DNA of 7,958 bases from JBFXEO01 sp050180015 (GCA_050180015.1 JBFXEO010000140.1:1-7958); one strand, 5' to 3'. Positions 1 through 6,717 are shown, numbered from the stretch's first letter. Program-made: numbers and translations. The notes: generated by a model not told the origin, from the letters alone.

Positions 1-395
1 AAGACAAAAGCCATGATTTCCAGCACATCGCGTAGCTTGTTGTATGCAGCTTTTTCATCGTCGTTGGTCAGGTTCTGTTCGTATAGATTTGGATAGTCGA
101 GCAAAACAATCGATGGGTTTCCTTTGAATTCAGGAAGTATTGTTGATAATTCTTTGTCGAGACAGATTACAAAATCGAATGGATTATCGATAATATCCTT
201 TAACCCTTTTGATTTGTAACGCGTAATATCAATCACTGCATCCATCATGGAGCTGGCTGCTTTCATGTCCAATTCCACCGGATTAAAGCCAGCACTTTTC
301 ACCTCGGCTACCCCTTTCCCGTAGTAGCTGAGCCACCCTTCAGCCATTTGCGAACGACAGGCATTATGCCTGGAAATTACCAGTATGCGCTTCAT
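1..395 (-). CDS. ArsC-like low-molecular-weight phosphatase family protein with altered nucleophile (3' end outside window)
   Basis: The first 131 residues are visible and the C-terminus lies beyond base 1. The fold is recognised from the N-terminal beta strand and P-loop followed by CRSQMAEGW, the SAG motif at about residues 34-36, and VIDITRYKSKGL at 54-65, which matches the 'GIDIS..' segment of thioredoxin-coupled arsenate reductases. Active members are cytoplasmic and reduce arsenate or dephosphorylate tyrosine through a CX5R loop. Here the loop reads SRHNACR, so the nucleophile position is Ser8 (codon TCC, 374-372), while Arg14 is kept. The usual Asp-Pro general-acid motif appears as LDYP (residues 99-102). 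The paired redox cysteines of arsenate reductases are not evident; Cys78 lies near that position. The ATG is the first possible start, because an in-frame TAA lies at 413-411. The gene is divergent from the TonB receptor gene. It could be a pseudoenzyme or a divergent subfamily. Family assignment is firm; activity is doubtful. Confidence 0.88.
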   Translation of the reverse strand, partial: MKRILVISRHNACRSQMAEGWLSYYGKGVAEVKSAGFNPVELDMKAASSMMDAVIDITRYKSKGLKDIIDNPFDFVICLDKELSTILPEFKGNPSIVLLDYPNLYEQNLTNDDEKAAYNKLRDVLEIMAFV

Positions 396-465
396 CCCGT
401 ATTTGTTTGGTTATTAACTAAATGTAGCTAATATTTAAAAGCAAGTCAAATAATTTAATTGCTTT

Positions 466-473
466 CAAATTTA
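466..473 (-). promoter_or_regulatory. Candidate -7 box for the ArsC-like gene
   Basis: On the minus strand this reads TAAATTTG, an exact fit to the Bacteroidota primary-sigma -7 element TAnnTTTG. It would place transcription start near 459 and give a leader of about 64 nt. I see no good TTG-type -33 element at the right distance, so the call rests on a single short AT-rich match. Confidence 0.3.
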
Positions 474-543
474 CGCCTGTTGCTGAGATTTCCATGCTGG
501 GTATTATGGCAACACAATTTTTTTTAACTTATTATGTTTATCA

Positions 544-576
544 TTGTGAGTTTTATATTTCAACCGGTTACTTTTG
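544..576 (+). promoter_or_regulatory. Candidate promoter for the TonB-dependent receptor gene
   Basis: TACTTTTG at 569-576 fits the Bacteroidota -7 consensus TAnnTTTG exactly. A TTG at 544-546 lies 22 bp upstream as a possible -33 element. Transcription would start near 583, leaving a leader of about 23 nt before the ATG at 606. The short A/T-rich leader, with no real Shine-Dalgarno sequence, is usual for this phylum. Confidence 0.45.
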
Positions 577-605
577 AAGTGATTTTATAAAAATACGGGT
601 AATTA

Positions 606-3101
606 ATGAATCTTTTGGTCCAAACTTGCAGCAAATCTTTCCCAAGGTTAATTTTTTATATATCTGTTTTTTTGTTTATTCTTATAGCACGCCCAGGTTT
701 TTCGCAAGCACAGCAAAACTACCTTGTAGGCATTATAACAGATACGTTGAAACGGCCCATACCCAATGTTAGCGTTATTGTAGAGGGAACAAGCCTGGGT
801 ACGTCAACCGACGAAAACGGTAGGTTCAAGCTTCAGCCCCAGCTAAAGCAGAATACCATAGTAAAAATATCATGCTTGGGCTATCAAACGGAATACTTTA
901 CCGTTAAGCTGACAGCAGGTAAACGCTTCGAGGAGTTACTCGCTGTTCTTAAACCGGTGTCGCAGAGCATTGAGGGGGTTTACGTTTCTGCAAGTCAAGG
1001 ACGTTTGGGGAATATCGAAAGAATAACCGTAAAGGATATTGGCTATTTGCCAAACATCTCCGGAAATTTTGAGTCAATCATTAAGGCTATTCCGGGTGTA
1101 TCATCATCGAATGAGCTGAGCTCGCAATATACGGTACGGGGTGGAAATTACGATGAGAATTTGGTGTATGTTAACGGTATTGAAATATTTCGGCCATTCC
1201 TAATCCGGTCAGGACAGCAGGAAGGGTTGAGTTTTATCAACCCCGATATGGTTTCATCGGTAGAATTTTCTGCGGGTGCATTTAATGCTGAATTTGGCGA
1301 TAAAATGTCGTCGGTGCTAAATGTGCGCTACCGTAAACCAACGTCATTCGAAACAGTTGCTGCCACCAGCCTGATGGGGGCAAATGTTACCACCGAAGGT
1401 GTTATACTCAACTCAAGGTTTTCGTACATAACGGGGTTTCGGTACAAAACATCGCGCTACATGCTTAACACGCTCGACGATAAAGGTGATTATATGCCTA
1501 CTTTTATGGACTGGCAGGGCCTGTTTACCTACGAGTTGCACCCCGGGCTTACGGTTAGCCTGCTGGGGAATTACTCGGGGAATAGCTACCGCTTTGAGCC
1601 CGATGTCCGTGAAACCCGCTTTGGTGTTTACAGCAGTACAATGCAGATTAAAATATTTTACGAGGGCCAGGAAAAGGATAAATTCCAAACGGCGTTGGGC
1701 GCGTTGATGGCTGAGTTTAGGCCAACATCGGTGCTATCGCTGAAGCTATTCTCGGCCAATTATTTTAACTACGAAAAGGAGACTTACGACCTGCTTGGGC
1801 AGTATTACCTCAACGAACTGGATAATTCGCTGGGCTCATCAACCTATGGCGATAGCCTGATAAATGTAGGTGTAGGCGGATTTCTCAATCATGCAAGAAA
1901 TTATTTGGATGTTCAGGTCTCCTCGTTGGGCCACGTAGGCCAGTACCAGGCGGGTAAATCGAGGTTAAAATGGGGTGCCCAGGTGCAGAAGGATAAGTTT
2001 GACGATGAACTGGTTGAATGGGAGCTGGTTGACTCGTCCGGATACTCACTGCCTTACGATGGCGATAGTGTTGGACTGGCATCATCCCTACGCTCGAAAA
2101 GAAAGTTGGATATCATTCGGTCGGCTGCATTTGTTCAGGCCGATATTGGTTGGAACGCTGGAAATTTTAAGTTGTTGTCAACGTTGGGCTGTCGGTTTAC
2201 CTACTGGGATTTTAACGATGAATTTCTGGTAAGCCCGAGGGTGTCTGTTTCGGTGGTTCCCCTGGACAATAGGAATATTGAGATCCATTTTTCTACCGGA
2301 GTTTACTACCAGCCTCCGTTTTACAGGGAGTTGCGGTTCCCCGATGGATCGCTTAATGGCGATATAAAATCGCAGAAGTCCGTTCAATTACTGGTGGGTA
2401 CAGAGTATTTTTTTAATGCATGGAACAGGCCCTTTAAATTTTCTGGTGAGGCATACTATAAGGTACTATCGAACCTTATTCCCTATAAGTTGGATAATGT
2501 TAAAATTGAGTATTCGGGAGAGAACGTGGCCAAGGGTTATGCCATGGGTGTAGATTTAAAAATTAACGGGGAATTGGTTCCCGGAGCGGAATCGTGGGTT
2601 GGCTTTTCGCTCCTTAAAACTATGGAAAACATTAAAAACGATAGTGTTGATTCCGATGGGGAAACTCATTATCCCGGATACTATCCTCGTCCAACCGATC
2701 AGCGTTTTTCGTTTAACCTGTTTTTCCAGGATTACCTGCCGGGGAATCCGAGTTTCAGGGTCCATTTGTATGGGTTTTACGGGAGCGGGTTACCCTTTGG
2801 CGTCCCCAGCTCCGACAGGTACGATGTTAATTTTCGTATGCCCTCCTACCGTAGGGTTGACATAGGTTTTACCAAGGTACTGCTGGATGAAAACATAAAA
2901 GCTCCTTTTTTGAAAAACACGCATGGCATAAAAAGCATTTGGATTGGTGCCGAAATTTTCAACCTTTTCGATTTTAAAAACACTGTATCGTACCTCTGGG
3001 TACAGGCTGTTGGAGACCAGAGCGGGATTTCGGATACCTATGCAGTGCCAAATTACCTCACCTCCCGGCGGGTTAACTTTAAGCTGTTGCTGAAATTTTA
3101 A
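606..3101 (+). CDS. TonB-dependent outer-membrane receptor with carboxypeptidase-regulatory-like domain
   Basis: This is a predicted outer-membrane active transporter energised by TonB-ExbBD; the substrate is unknown. The 831 residues start with a signal peptide: a hydrophobic core at about residues 15-29, then GFSQA with a type I cleavage site after Ala35. Next comes a CarboxypepD_reg-like beta-sandwich (about 39-115, with the typical VxGIITD..KRPIPNVSVIVEGT...TDENGRF pattern). The plug domain (about 130-245) contains IPGV, YTVRGGNYDENLVYVNG and the FSAGAFNAEFGDKMSS segment. A beta-barrel rich in alternating aromatic residues runs to the end and closes on a terminal phenylalanine (LLLKF). 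No SusD-like lipoprotein gene follows, and the protein is shorter than typical SusC proteins (about 1000 residues), so it is a stand-alone receptor rather than half of a SusCD glycan-import pair. The start ATG lies just behind a good promoter box. The gene ends 7 bp from the convergent small gene, with no clear hairpin terminator. Family call is secure; ligand cannot be inferred. Confidence 0.95.
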   Translation: MNLLVQTCSKSFPRLIFYISVFLFILIARPGFSQAQQNYLVGIITDTLKRPIPNVSVIVEGTSLGTSTDENGRFKLQPQLKQNTIVKISCLGYQTEYFTVKLTAGKRFEELLAVLKPVSQSIEGVYVSASQGRLGNIERITVKDIGYLPNISGNFESIIKAIPGVSSSNELSSQYTVRGGNYDENLVYVNGIEIFRPFLIRSGQQEGLSFINPDMVSSVEFSAGAFNAEFGDKMSSVLNVRYRKPTSFETVAATSLMGANVTTEGVILNSRFSYITGFRYKTSRYMLNTLDDKGDYMPTFMDWQGLFTYELHPGLTVSLLGNYSGNSYRFEPDVRETRFGVYSSTMQIKIFYEGQEKDKFQTALGALMAEFRPTSVLSLKLFSANYFNYEKETYDLLGQYYLNELDNSLGSSTYGDSLINVGVGGFLNHARNYLDVQVSSLGHVGQYQAGKSRLKWGAQVQKDKFDDELVEWELVDSSGYSLPYDGDSVGLASSLRSKRKLDIIRSAAFVQADIGWNAGNFKLLSTLGCRFTYWDFNDEFLVSPRVSVSVVPLDNRNIEIHFSTGVYYQPPFYRELRFPDGSLNGDIKSQKSVQLLVGTEYFFNAWNRPFKFSGEAYYKVLSNLIPYKLDNVKIEYSGENVAKGYAMGVDLKINGELVPGAESWVGFSLLKTMENIKNDSVDSDGETHYPGYYPRPTDQRFSFNLFFQDYLPGNPSFRVHLYGFYGSGLPFGVPSSDRYDVNFRMPSYRRVDIGFTKVLLDENIKAPFLKNTHGIKSIWIGAEIFNLFDFKNTVSYLWVQAVGDQSGISDTYAVPNYLTSRRVNFKLLLKF

Positions 3102-3108
3102 GATTGGG

Positions 3109-3309
3109 TTAAAATAAACGTGGGTGGTCCTGCTCAAATTGGTTCAGGACTTTGGAGATTATGGCTTCCCTTAAGAATTTTGATTTATTCCTAATTTTAT
3201 AGCGTTTACAGTACATTTCAATTGCATTTAATTCGCTGGTATTGAACAGCAATTCTTTCCTATGCACCCTTTTCAACTTTTCGGTGTTAAACCCAGGACG
3301 TTTAGTCAT
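3109..3309 (-). CDS. Small ribbon-helix-helix-like DNA-binding protein (hypothetical)
   Basis: This is a 66-residue basic protein. A basic tail (residues 1-18) leads into a short strand KELLF (18-22), a helix at about 24-38 (SELNAIEMYCKRYK) and a second helix at about 41-60 introduced by NKSKFLREAI. That strand-helix-helix order, with a 'N(K/R)S.F(L/I)R.AI' second helix, resembles ribbon-helix-helix proteins such as antitoxins and MobC-like relaxosome accessory proteins. Its likely role is DNA binding as a dimer, perhaps autoregulatory. I chose the ATG at 3309; GGAA lies about 9 nt upstream. The frame stays open upstream to a TTG at 3378 directly after a TAA, which would give 89 residues, but TTG starts are uncommon in this phylum. 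There is no toxin, relaxase or other partner beside it. It converges tail to tail on the TonB receptor gene. The fold is inferred from pattern only; the function is not known. Confidence 0.65.
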   Translation of the reverse strand: MTKRPGFNTEKLKRVHRKELLFNTSELNAIEMYCKRYKIRNKSKFLREAIISKVLNQFEQDHPRLF

Positions 3310-3517
3310 TTTGGTAATTTCCAGATTCTTTACAAAGGAATCAAATGTTATCCATCCTTCTGCTCTTTTTGCGTTCAATTACTTAACATTTTTTCAACAG
3401 TCTTCAAAATTTATCGGTAATGGAATTTTAGCAATAGGAGGAAAACATATTTCTACTTGTTGAACGTAATACAGAAATTTACTTTGAAAAGATTAAAACA
3501 TTCCGAAATCGTTTGAA

Positions 3518-3640
3518 ATATACTATATTTACTTGTTGTAGTAGTTCTGAATATGTGCTATATGCCTAAAAATATTTCATTTGTGCTGTACTAAAATATA
3601 GCATTTTTGGCTTAAGAGCGAACATATACTGTATTTATTG
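3518..3640. repeat. Imperfect direct repeat, two copies about 106 bp apart
   Basis: ATATACTATATTTACTTG (3518-3535) recurs as ATATACTGTATTTATTG (3624-3640), with one substitution and one missing base. The second copy ends on the TTG that I read as the kinase -33 element, so the pair could be binding sites for a regulator. In DNA this AT-rich the similarity may also be chance. Confidence 0.25.
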
Positions 3641-3670
3641 CTTTTATGTTTAAACTAAACTTTAATTTTG
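3638..3670 (+). promoter_or_regulatory. Candidate promoter for the hybrid histidine kinase gene
   Basis: TAATTTTG at 3663-3670 fits TAnnTTTG exactly, and a TTG at 3638-3640 lies 22 bp upstream. This is the same spacing as in the candidate promoter of the TonB receptor gene. Transcription would begin near 3677, giving a leader of about 115 nt to the ATG at 3792 or about 88 nt to the alternative TTG start. Confidence 0.4.
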
Positions 3671-3791
3671 CCTGTAAAAAACACTACTTTAAGGTACGAA
3701 TGCTGTTTTACATGGTGTTAAATTGTTTTGATTAGAATGTTTTCAGAAATGAATACAATGTACTTTGTTACCGGAATATTTTGAACTAGTT

Positions 3792-6629
3792 ATGCGGAAT
3801 CTCGGCGGTAAACAGTTAACATACAATGTCCTTGACCTAAAAGATTTTTTTTGGCATATTCAACGGTACCTTGAGGCTGGATTTTGGTACTGGGATAGCG
3901 AAGCTGGTCATATTCATTTCAGCAGGAAGGTAACCGTGGCAATAGGCGTAAGCGATGATGGTGGAGTCATACTCGAAGATTTTTTTAGCACAGTACATCA
4001 TAACGATCGGAAAATACTTCGGAAAGCATTTCACCGCTTACTAACCGGTAAAATAATATCGGGAGATCTCGAGTTTAGAATATACACAAAAGGTACTTGG
4101 CGATGGTACAGGACGAGGGCTGTTGTTGCAGCCTATAACCCCGATGGTAGCGTATCAACGATAGTCGGTAAATTTTCCAACATTGATGTTTCTAAATTTT
4201 CAGTAAAGCCTGAAATCACGGATAAAGGCGAAGCCAGCTTTTCATTTTTCAGGTATAGAATTTCCGATGACACCTTTCAATGGTTTAACCGTCGGCCAAC
4301 AGTGCTTGAGGTTAAGTCCACGGAAAGCAACTTTCCCCTTATAGACGAGTTAAAACCCTATATTCCTGTAGCAAAGTCTTCGAAATTATTGCAGCAATGG
4401 AAGTTCTTCATCAAGGGCGATGAGGCCCAGTTTTCTTTTCCATTTACATATTCTGGCCCCGATAAACATAACCGTAAACTCAGAATTTTAGCATCAAAAA
4501 CTCATGATGGTATTGTCGAAGGGGTTGTAGTAGATTCTTCATCCTTAATGGAATCGGATGTTTCTGGCCGGAACGAAAAACATGCAATACTATCAGGCTT
4601 AAACCAACTGCTAGTGTTGAGTTTTAATGTTACTAACGGTATAATTTTCTGTAATAGATATACTGAGCGGGTTTTAGGCTATAAACTGGCGGAACTAACG
4701 AACGGATTTAGCATCAAAAAACTATTTTCAGCCACCCCTGAAACCTACAGGCAATTTACAGAGTTTATTAGAAGCGATACGCAAAAACCGTTTGAATGTA
4801 CGGTATCTACAAAAGACGGAGGAAGTAGGATTATCACCTGGTCATTGGTTAACGTTAGCGGGTTGGATTATAGCGATGACATTATACTGGTTGGCCAAGA
4901 TGTTACATATACCAGAAACCTCCAAAAAGAAAAGGATGCACTCAGCGGTATGGTTAAATCATACCTAAATTTGAACCGTAGGCTGCTCTCGGTTTCAATA
5001 GCTGATAATATTTACCAGCAAATTGGGAAGGAGCTGGAGCAATATTTTCCTCAGAATACCGGTCTGGTTTTTTCGTTTGATGATGGCGACAATTTTATAA
5101 CAATCGAGAGTATCTTTGGCTTATCGCCGAAGCAATGGCAACGCTTAGTTGGCGATTTGGGCTGGAACCCTCTGGGGCGGAGATTCCCCCTTCGCGCGGA
5201 GATTATCAGTAAAATTCAAACAAGCACTCCTGTAAAATTAGATGAAACTTTGTACAGCTTAACAGCGGGTTACATCTCGCTTTCTGCTGCAAAAATTGTT
5301 GAGCGGTACATGGGTGCAACAGAGATTTACCTGAACGGATTGCTGCTTGATGATAACTTTTACGGAGGAATTACAGTTTTTAGTATCGATACCTTGACTG
5401 ATGCCAAAATACAGGCGTTGATAGATGTGGCAACGCTTAGCTCGCTGGCAATCAATCAGGTACAGTCCCGCCGTAGCTCTGCCAAGGAGCTGGAAAATTT
5501 AAAGCAGGTTAATACTTACTGGTCAAATCTTATTGCGCATGTAAGCCACGAAATAAGAACTCCTTTAAATGCAATACTTGGATTTAGCCAGCTTTTGGTT
5601 AACTCAGAATTAAATGAATTTAATAGAAACCAGTATATTGACATCATTAATAGCAAAGGCAGTTCCTTAATTAGGTTGATGAATGATATTGCCGATTTCA
5701 ACAATATAGAGAAGGGCGAATTTACCATTGTACGAACCATTGTCAACGTCAATCATCTCCTTCAGGAAATTTACTTATTCTACTCCAACGAGTTAAAAAT
5801 ATTTAAACGCAACAGTATCGATCTAAAATTATCCGTCCCAGATAATTCCGACAATATTGAGCTGCTAACCGATGAGGGCAGGCTGGGTCAGGTTATAGAG
5901 AACTTACTCAACAATGCGTTAAAATTTACCGAACGGGGTACCATTGAATTTGGGTACACGCTTGCGGACAACCAGATTAGCGTTTTTGTTCGCGATACAG
6001 GCGTAGGCATCGATCCTAAGATGCAGAAAATGATTTTTGATAAGTATCGTCAGGTGGATGCACCGCAGCCACATAGCGGTTTTGGCTTAGGATTGAAAAT
6101 TTCCAGAGATATTGTATCGCTCTTGAATGGAGAAATTAGGGTTGAGTCGCAGCTGGATGTTGGTACAACATTTTACGTATTACTTCCCTTGGAGCTATTA
6201 ACCTCTGAGTCCAATTCGATAGATGAAGAGTCGCTTTTGAATGGATACGGGGTTGATTTTAAGAATAGGGTGATTCTGATTGTTGATGATGAGGAAGTTA
6301 ACTACATGGTGCTGAATGAGATGCTAATATCGTGGGGTGCAACAACCCTATGGGCAAAAAATGGCAGGGAAGCCGTGGCGTTGGTTAGCTCAATAAACCA
6401 AACAATCGACCTTATACTAATGGATATCCGAATGCCGGTAATGGATGGATACGCTGCAACTATGGAAATAAAACAGATTAACCCTAAAATTCCCATAATA
6501 GCCCAAACCGCCTACGCCTCGGACGAGGATAGGCAAAAAGCCGGAGCCGCCGGATGTAATGGCTATATAACCAAGCCCATTGAAGTATCAACCCTGTCCA
6601 GTATTATCGAAATGTTTTTGCCAAACTGA
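3792..6629 (+). CDS. Soluble hybrid sensor histidine kinase, PAS-PAS-PAS-GAF-HisKA-HATPase-REC
   Basis: This is a cytoplasmic two-component sensor that should autophosphorylate on His and pass the phosphate to its own receiver. Numbered from the ATG (945 residues): PAS 1 at about 28-132 (FWYWD ... WRWYRTRA); a degenerate PAS-like segment at about 147-252; PAS 3 at about 268-375 (FCNRYTERVLGY ... ILVGQDVT); GAF-like at about 396-558; a short helical linker; HisKA with phospho-acceptor His586 in HVSHEIRTPLNAILG. The ATPase has an N-box (NLLNNALKFT, about 704-713), G1 DTGVGID (735-741) and G2 GFGLGLKIS (763-771). The receiver has acidic Asp832/Asp833, phospho-acceptor Asp878 in MDIRMPVMDG, Thr906 and Lys928. 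All catalytic residues are present. I see no transmembrane segment, HPt domain or DNA-binding output, so it must signal to a phosphotransfer partner encoded elsewhere. The frame is open upstream to a TTG at 3765 (954 residues). I prefer the ATG, but neither start has a good ribosome site. No response regulator is adjacent. Confidence 0.93.
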   Translation: MRNLGGKQLTYNVLDLKDFFWHIQRYLEAGFWYWDSEAGHIHFSRKVTVAIGVSDDGGVILEDFFSTVHHNDRKILRKAFHRLLTGKIISGDLEFRIYTKGTWRWYRTRAVVAAYNPDGSVSTIVGKFSNIDVSKFSVKPEITDKGEASFSFFRYRISDDTFQWFNRRPTVLEVKSTESNFPLIDELKPYIPVAKSSKLLQQWKFFIKGDEAQFSFPFTYSGPDKHNRKLRILASKTHDGIVEGVVVDSSSLMESDVSGRNEKHAILSGLNQLLVLSFNVTNGIIFCNRYTERVLGYKLAELTNGFSIKKLFSATPETYRQFTEFIRSDTQKPFECTVSTKDGGSRIITWSLVNVSGLDYSDDIILVGQDVTYTRNLQKEKDALSGMVKSYLNLNRRLLSVSIADNIYQQIGKELEQYFPQNTGLVFSFDDGDNFITIESIFGLSPKQWQRLVGDLGWNPLGRRFPLRAEIISKIQTSTPVKLDETLYSLTAGYISLSAAKIVERYMGATEIYLNGLLLDDNFYGGITVFSIDTLTDAKIQALIDVATLSSLAINQVQSRRSSAKELENLKQVNTYWSNLIAHVSHEIRTPLNAILGFSQLLVNSELNEFNRNQYIDIINSKGSSLIRLMNDIADFNNIEKGEFTIVRTIVNVNHLLQEIYLFYSNELKIFKRNSIDLKLSVPDNSDNIELLTDEGRLGQVIENLLNNALKFTERGTIEFGYTLADNQISVFVRDTGVGIDPKMQKMIFDKYRQVDAPQPHSGFGLGLKISRDIVSLLNGEIRVESQLDVGTTFYVLLPLELLTSESNSIDEESLLNGYGVDFKNRVILIVDDEEVNYMVLNEMLISWGATTLWAKNGREAVALVSSINQTIDLILMDIRMPVMDGYAATMEIKQINPKIPIIAQTAYASDEDRQKAGAAGCNGYITKPIEVSTLSSIIEMFLPN

Positions 6630-6656
6630 AAAATCAGTACATTTCCCTGTATTAGG

Positions 6657-6705
6657 ATGATACGGTTGAAAATATTGATATTTTTCCGGGGATTAACAGT
6701 ATCAT
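6657..6705. repeat. 7-bp inverted repeat upstream of the aminopeptidase gene
   Basis: ATGATAC (6657-6663) and GTATCAT (6699-6705) are perfect inverted copies separated by 35 bp. They end 4 bp before the candidate -7 box of the aminopeptidase gene. There is no following T-run, so it does not look like an intrinsic terminator of the kinase gene. A regulator site is possible, and chance is a fair alternative. Confidence 0.2.
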
Positions 6706-6709
6706 TACA

Positions 6710-6717
6710 TACATTTG
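6710..6717 (+). promoter_or_regulatory. Candidate -7 box for the aminopeptidase gene
   Basis: TACATTTG fits the Bacteroidota -7 element TAnnTTTG and would start transcription near 6724, about 48 nt before the chosen ATG. No TTG sits at the 19-22 bp distance expected for a -33 element; the nearest, at 6675-6677, is 32 bp away. A promoter here would make the aminopeptidase independent of the kinase gene. Confidence 0.33.

Larger units (their letters stand above)
3310..3791. other. AT-rich intergenic region of about 480 bp without a convincing gene
   Basis: The region lies between the divergent small DNA-binding gene and the histidine kinase gene. It is visibly richer in A and T than the flanking genes, and I find no convincing coding frame. 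What it holds: a candidate kinase promoter (3638-3670), an imperfect direct repeat (3518-3535 and 3624-3640), an 8-bp inverted repeat TGCTATAT/ATATAGCA (3556-3563 and 3596-3603), a Shine-Dalgarno-like AGGAGG at 3436-3441, and a 40-codon frame after it that begins at ATA. On the minus strand, AACATTTG (3349-3342) is one mismatch from TAnnTTTG and could serve the small gene from its ATG. Confidence 0.5.

Noticed and set aside
2790..3137. 115-codon minus-strand open frame under the 3' end of the receptor gene
   Set aside because: It lies antisense inside the beta-barrel coding region, shows no family pattern, and the receptor frame clearly has the coding signal there.
3345..3378. Shared 'AEGW' between the ArsC-like P-loop region and the upstream extension of the small DNA-binding gene, as a sign of an ArsC fragment
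   Set aside because: Only four consecutive residues match, with no CX5R-like loop before them or ArsC-like sequence after; the extension is probably not translated.
3242..3463. 73-codon plus-strand open frame opposite the small DNA-binding gene
   Set aside because: It has no recognisable domain, overlaps the better supported minus-strand gene on the opposite strand, and runs through AT-rich spacer; its composition looks like a shadow frame.
3556..3603. 8-bp inverted repeat TGCTATAT/ATATAGCA as a possible hairpin or operator
   Set aside because: The 32-nt loop and A/T-rich arms make a stable hairpin unlikely, and such a pair is expected by chance in about 480 bp of AT-rich DNA.
6630..6660. 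Possible intrinsic terminator after the kinase gene
   Set aside because: Only a weak TACA/TGTA pairing is present, with no GC-rich stem and no T-run.
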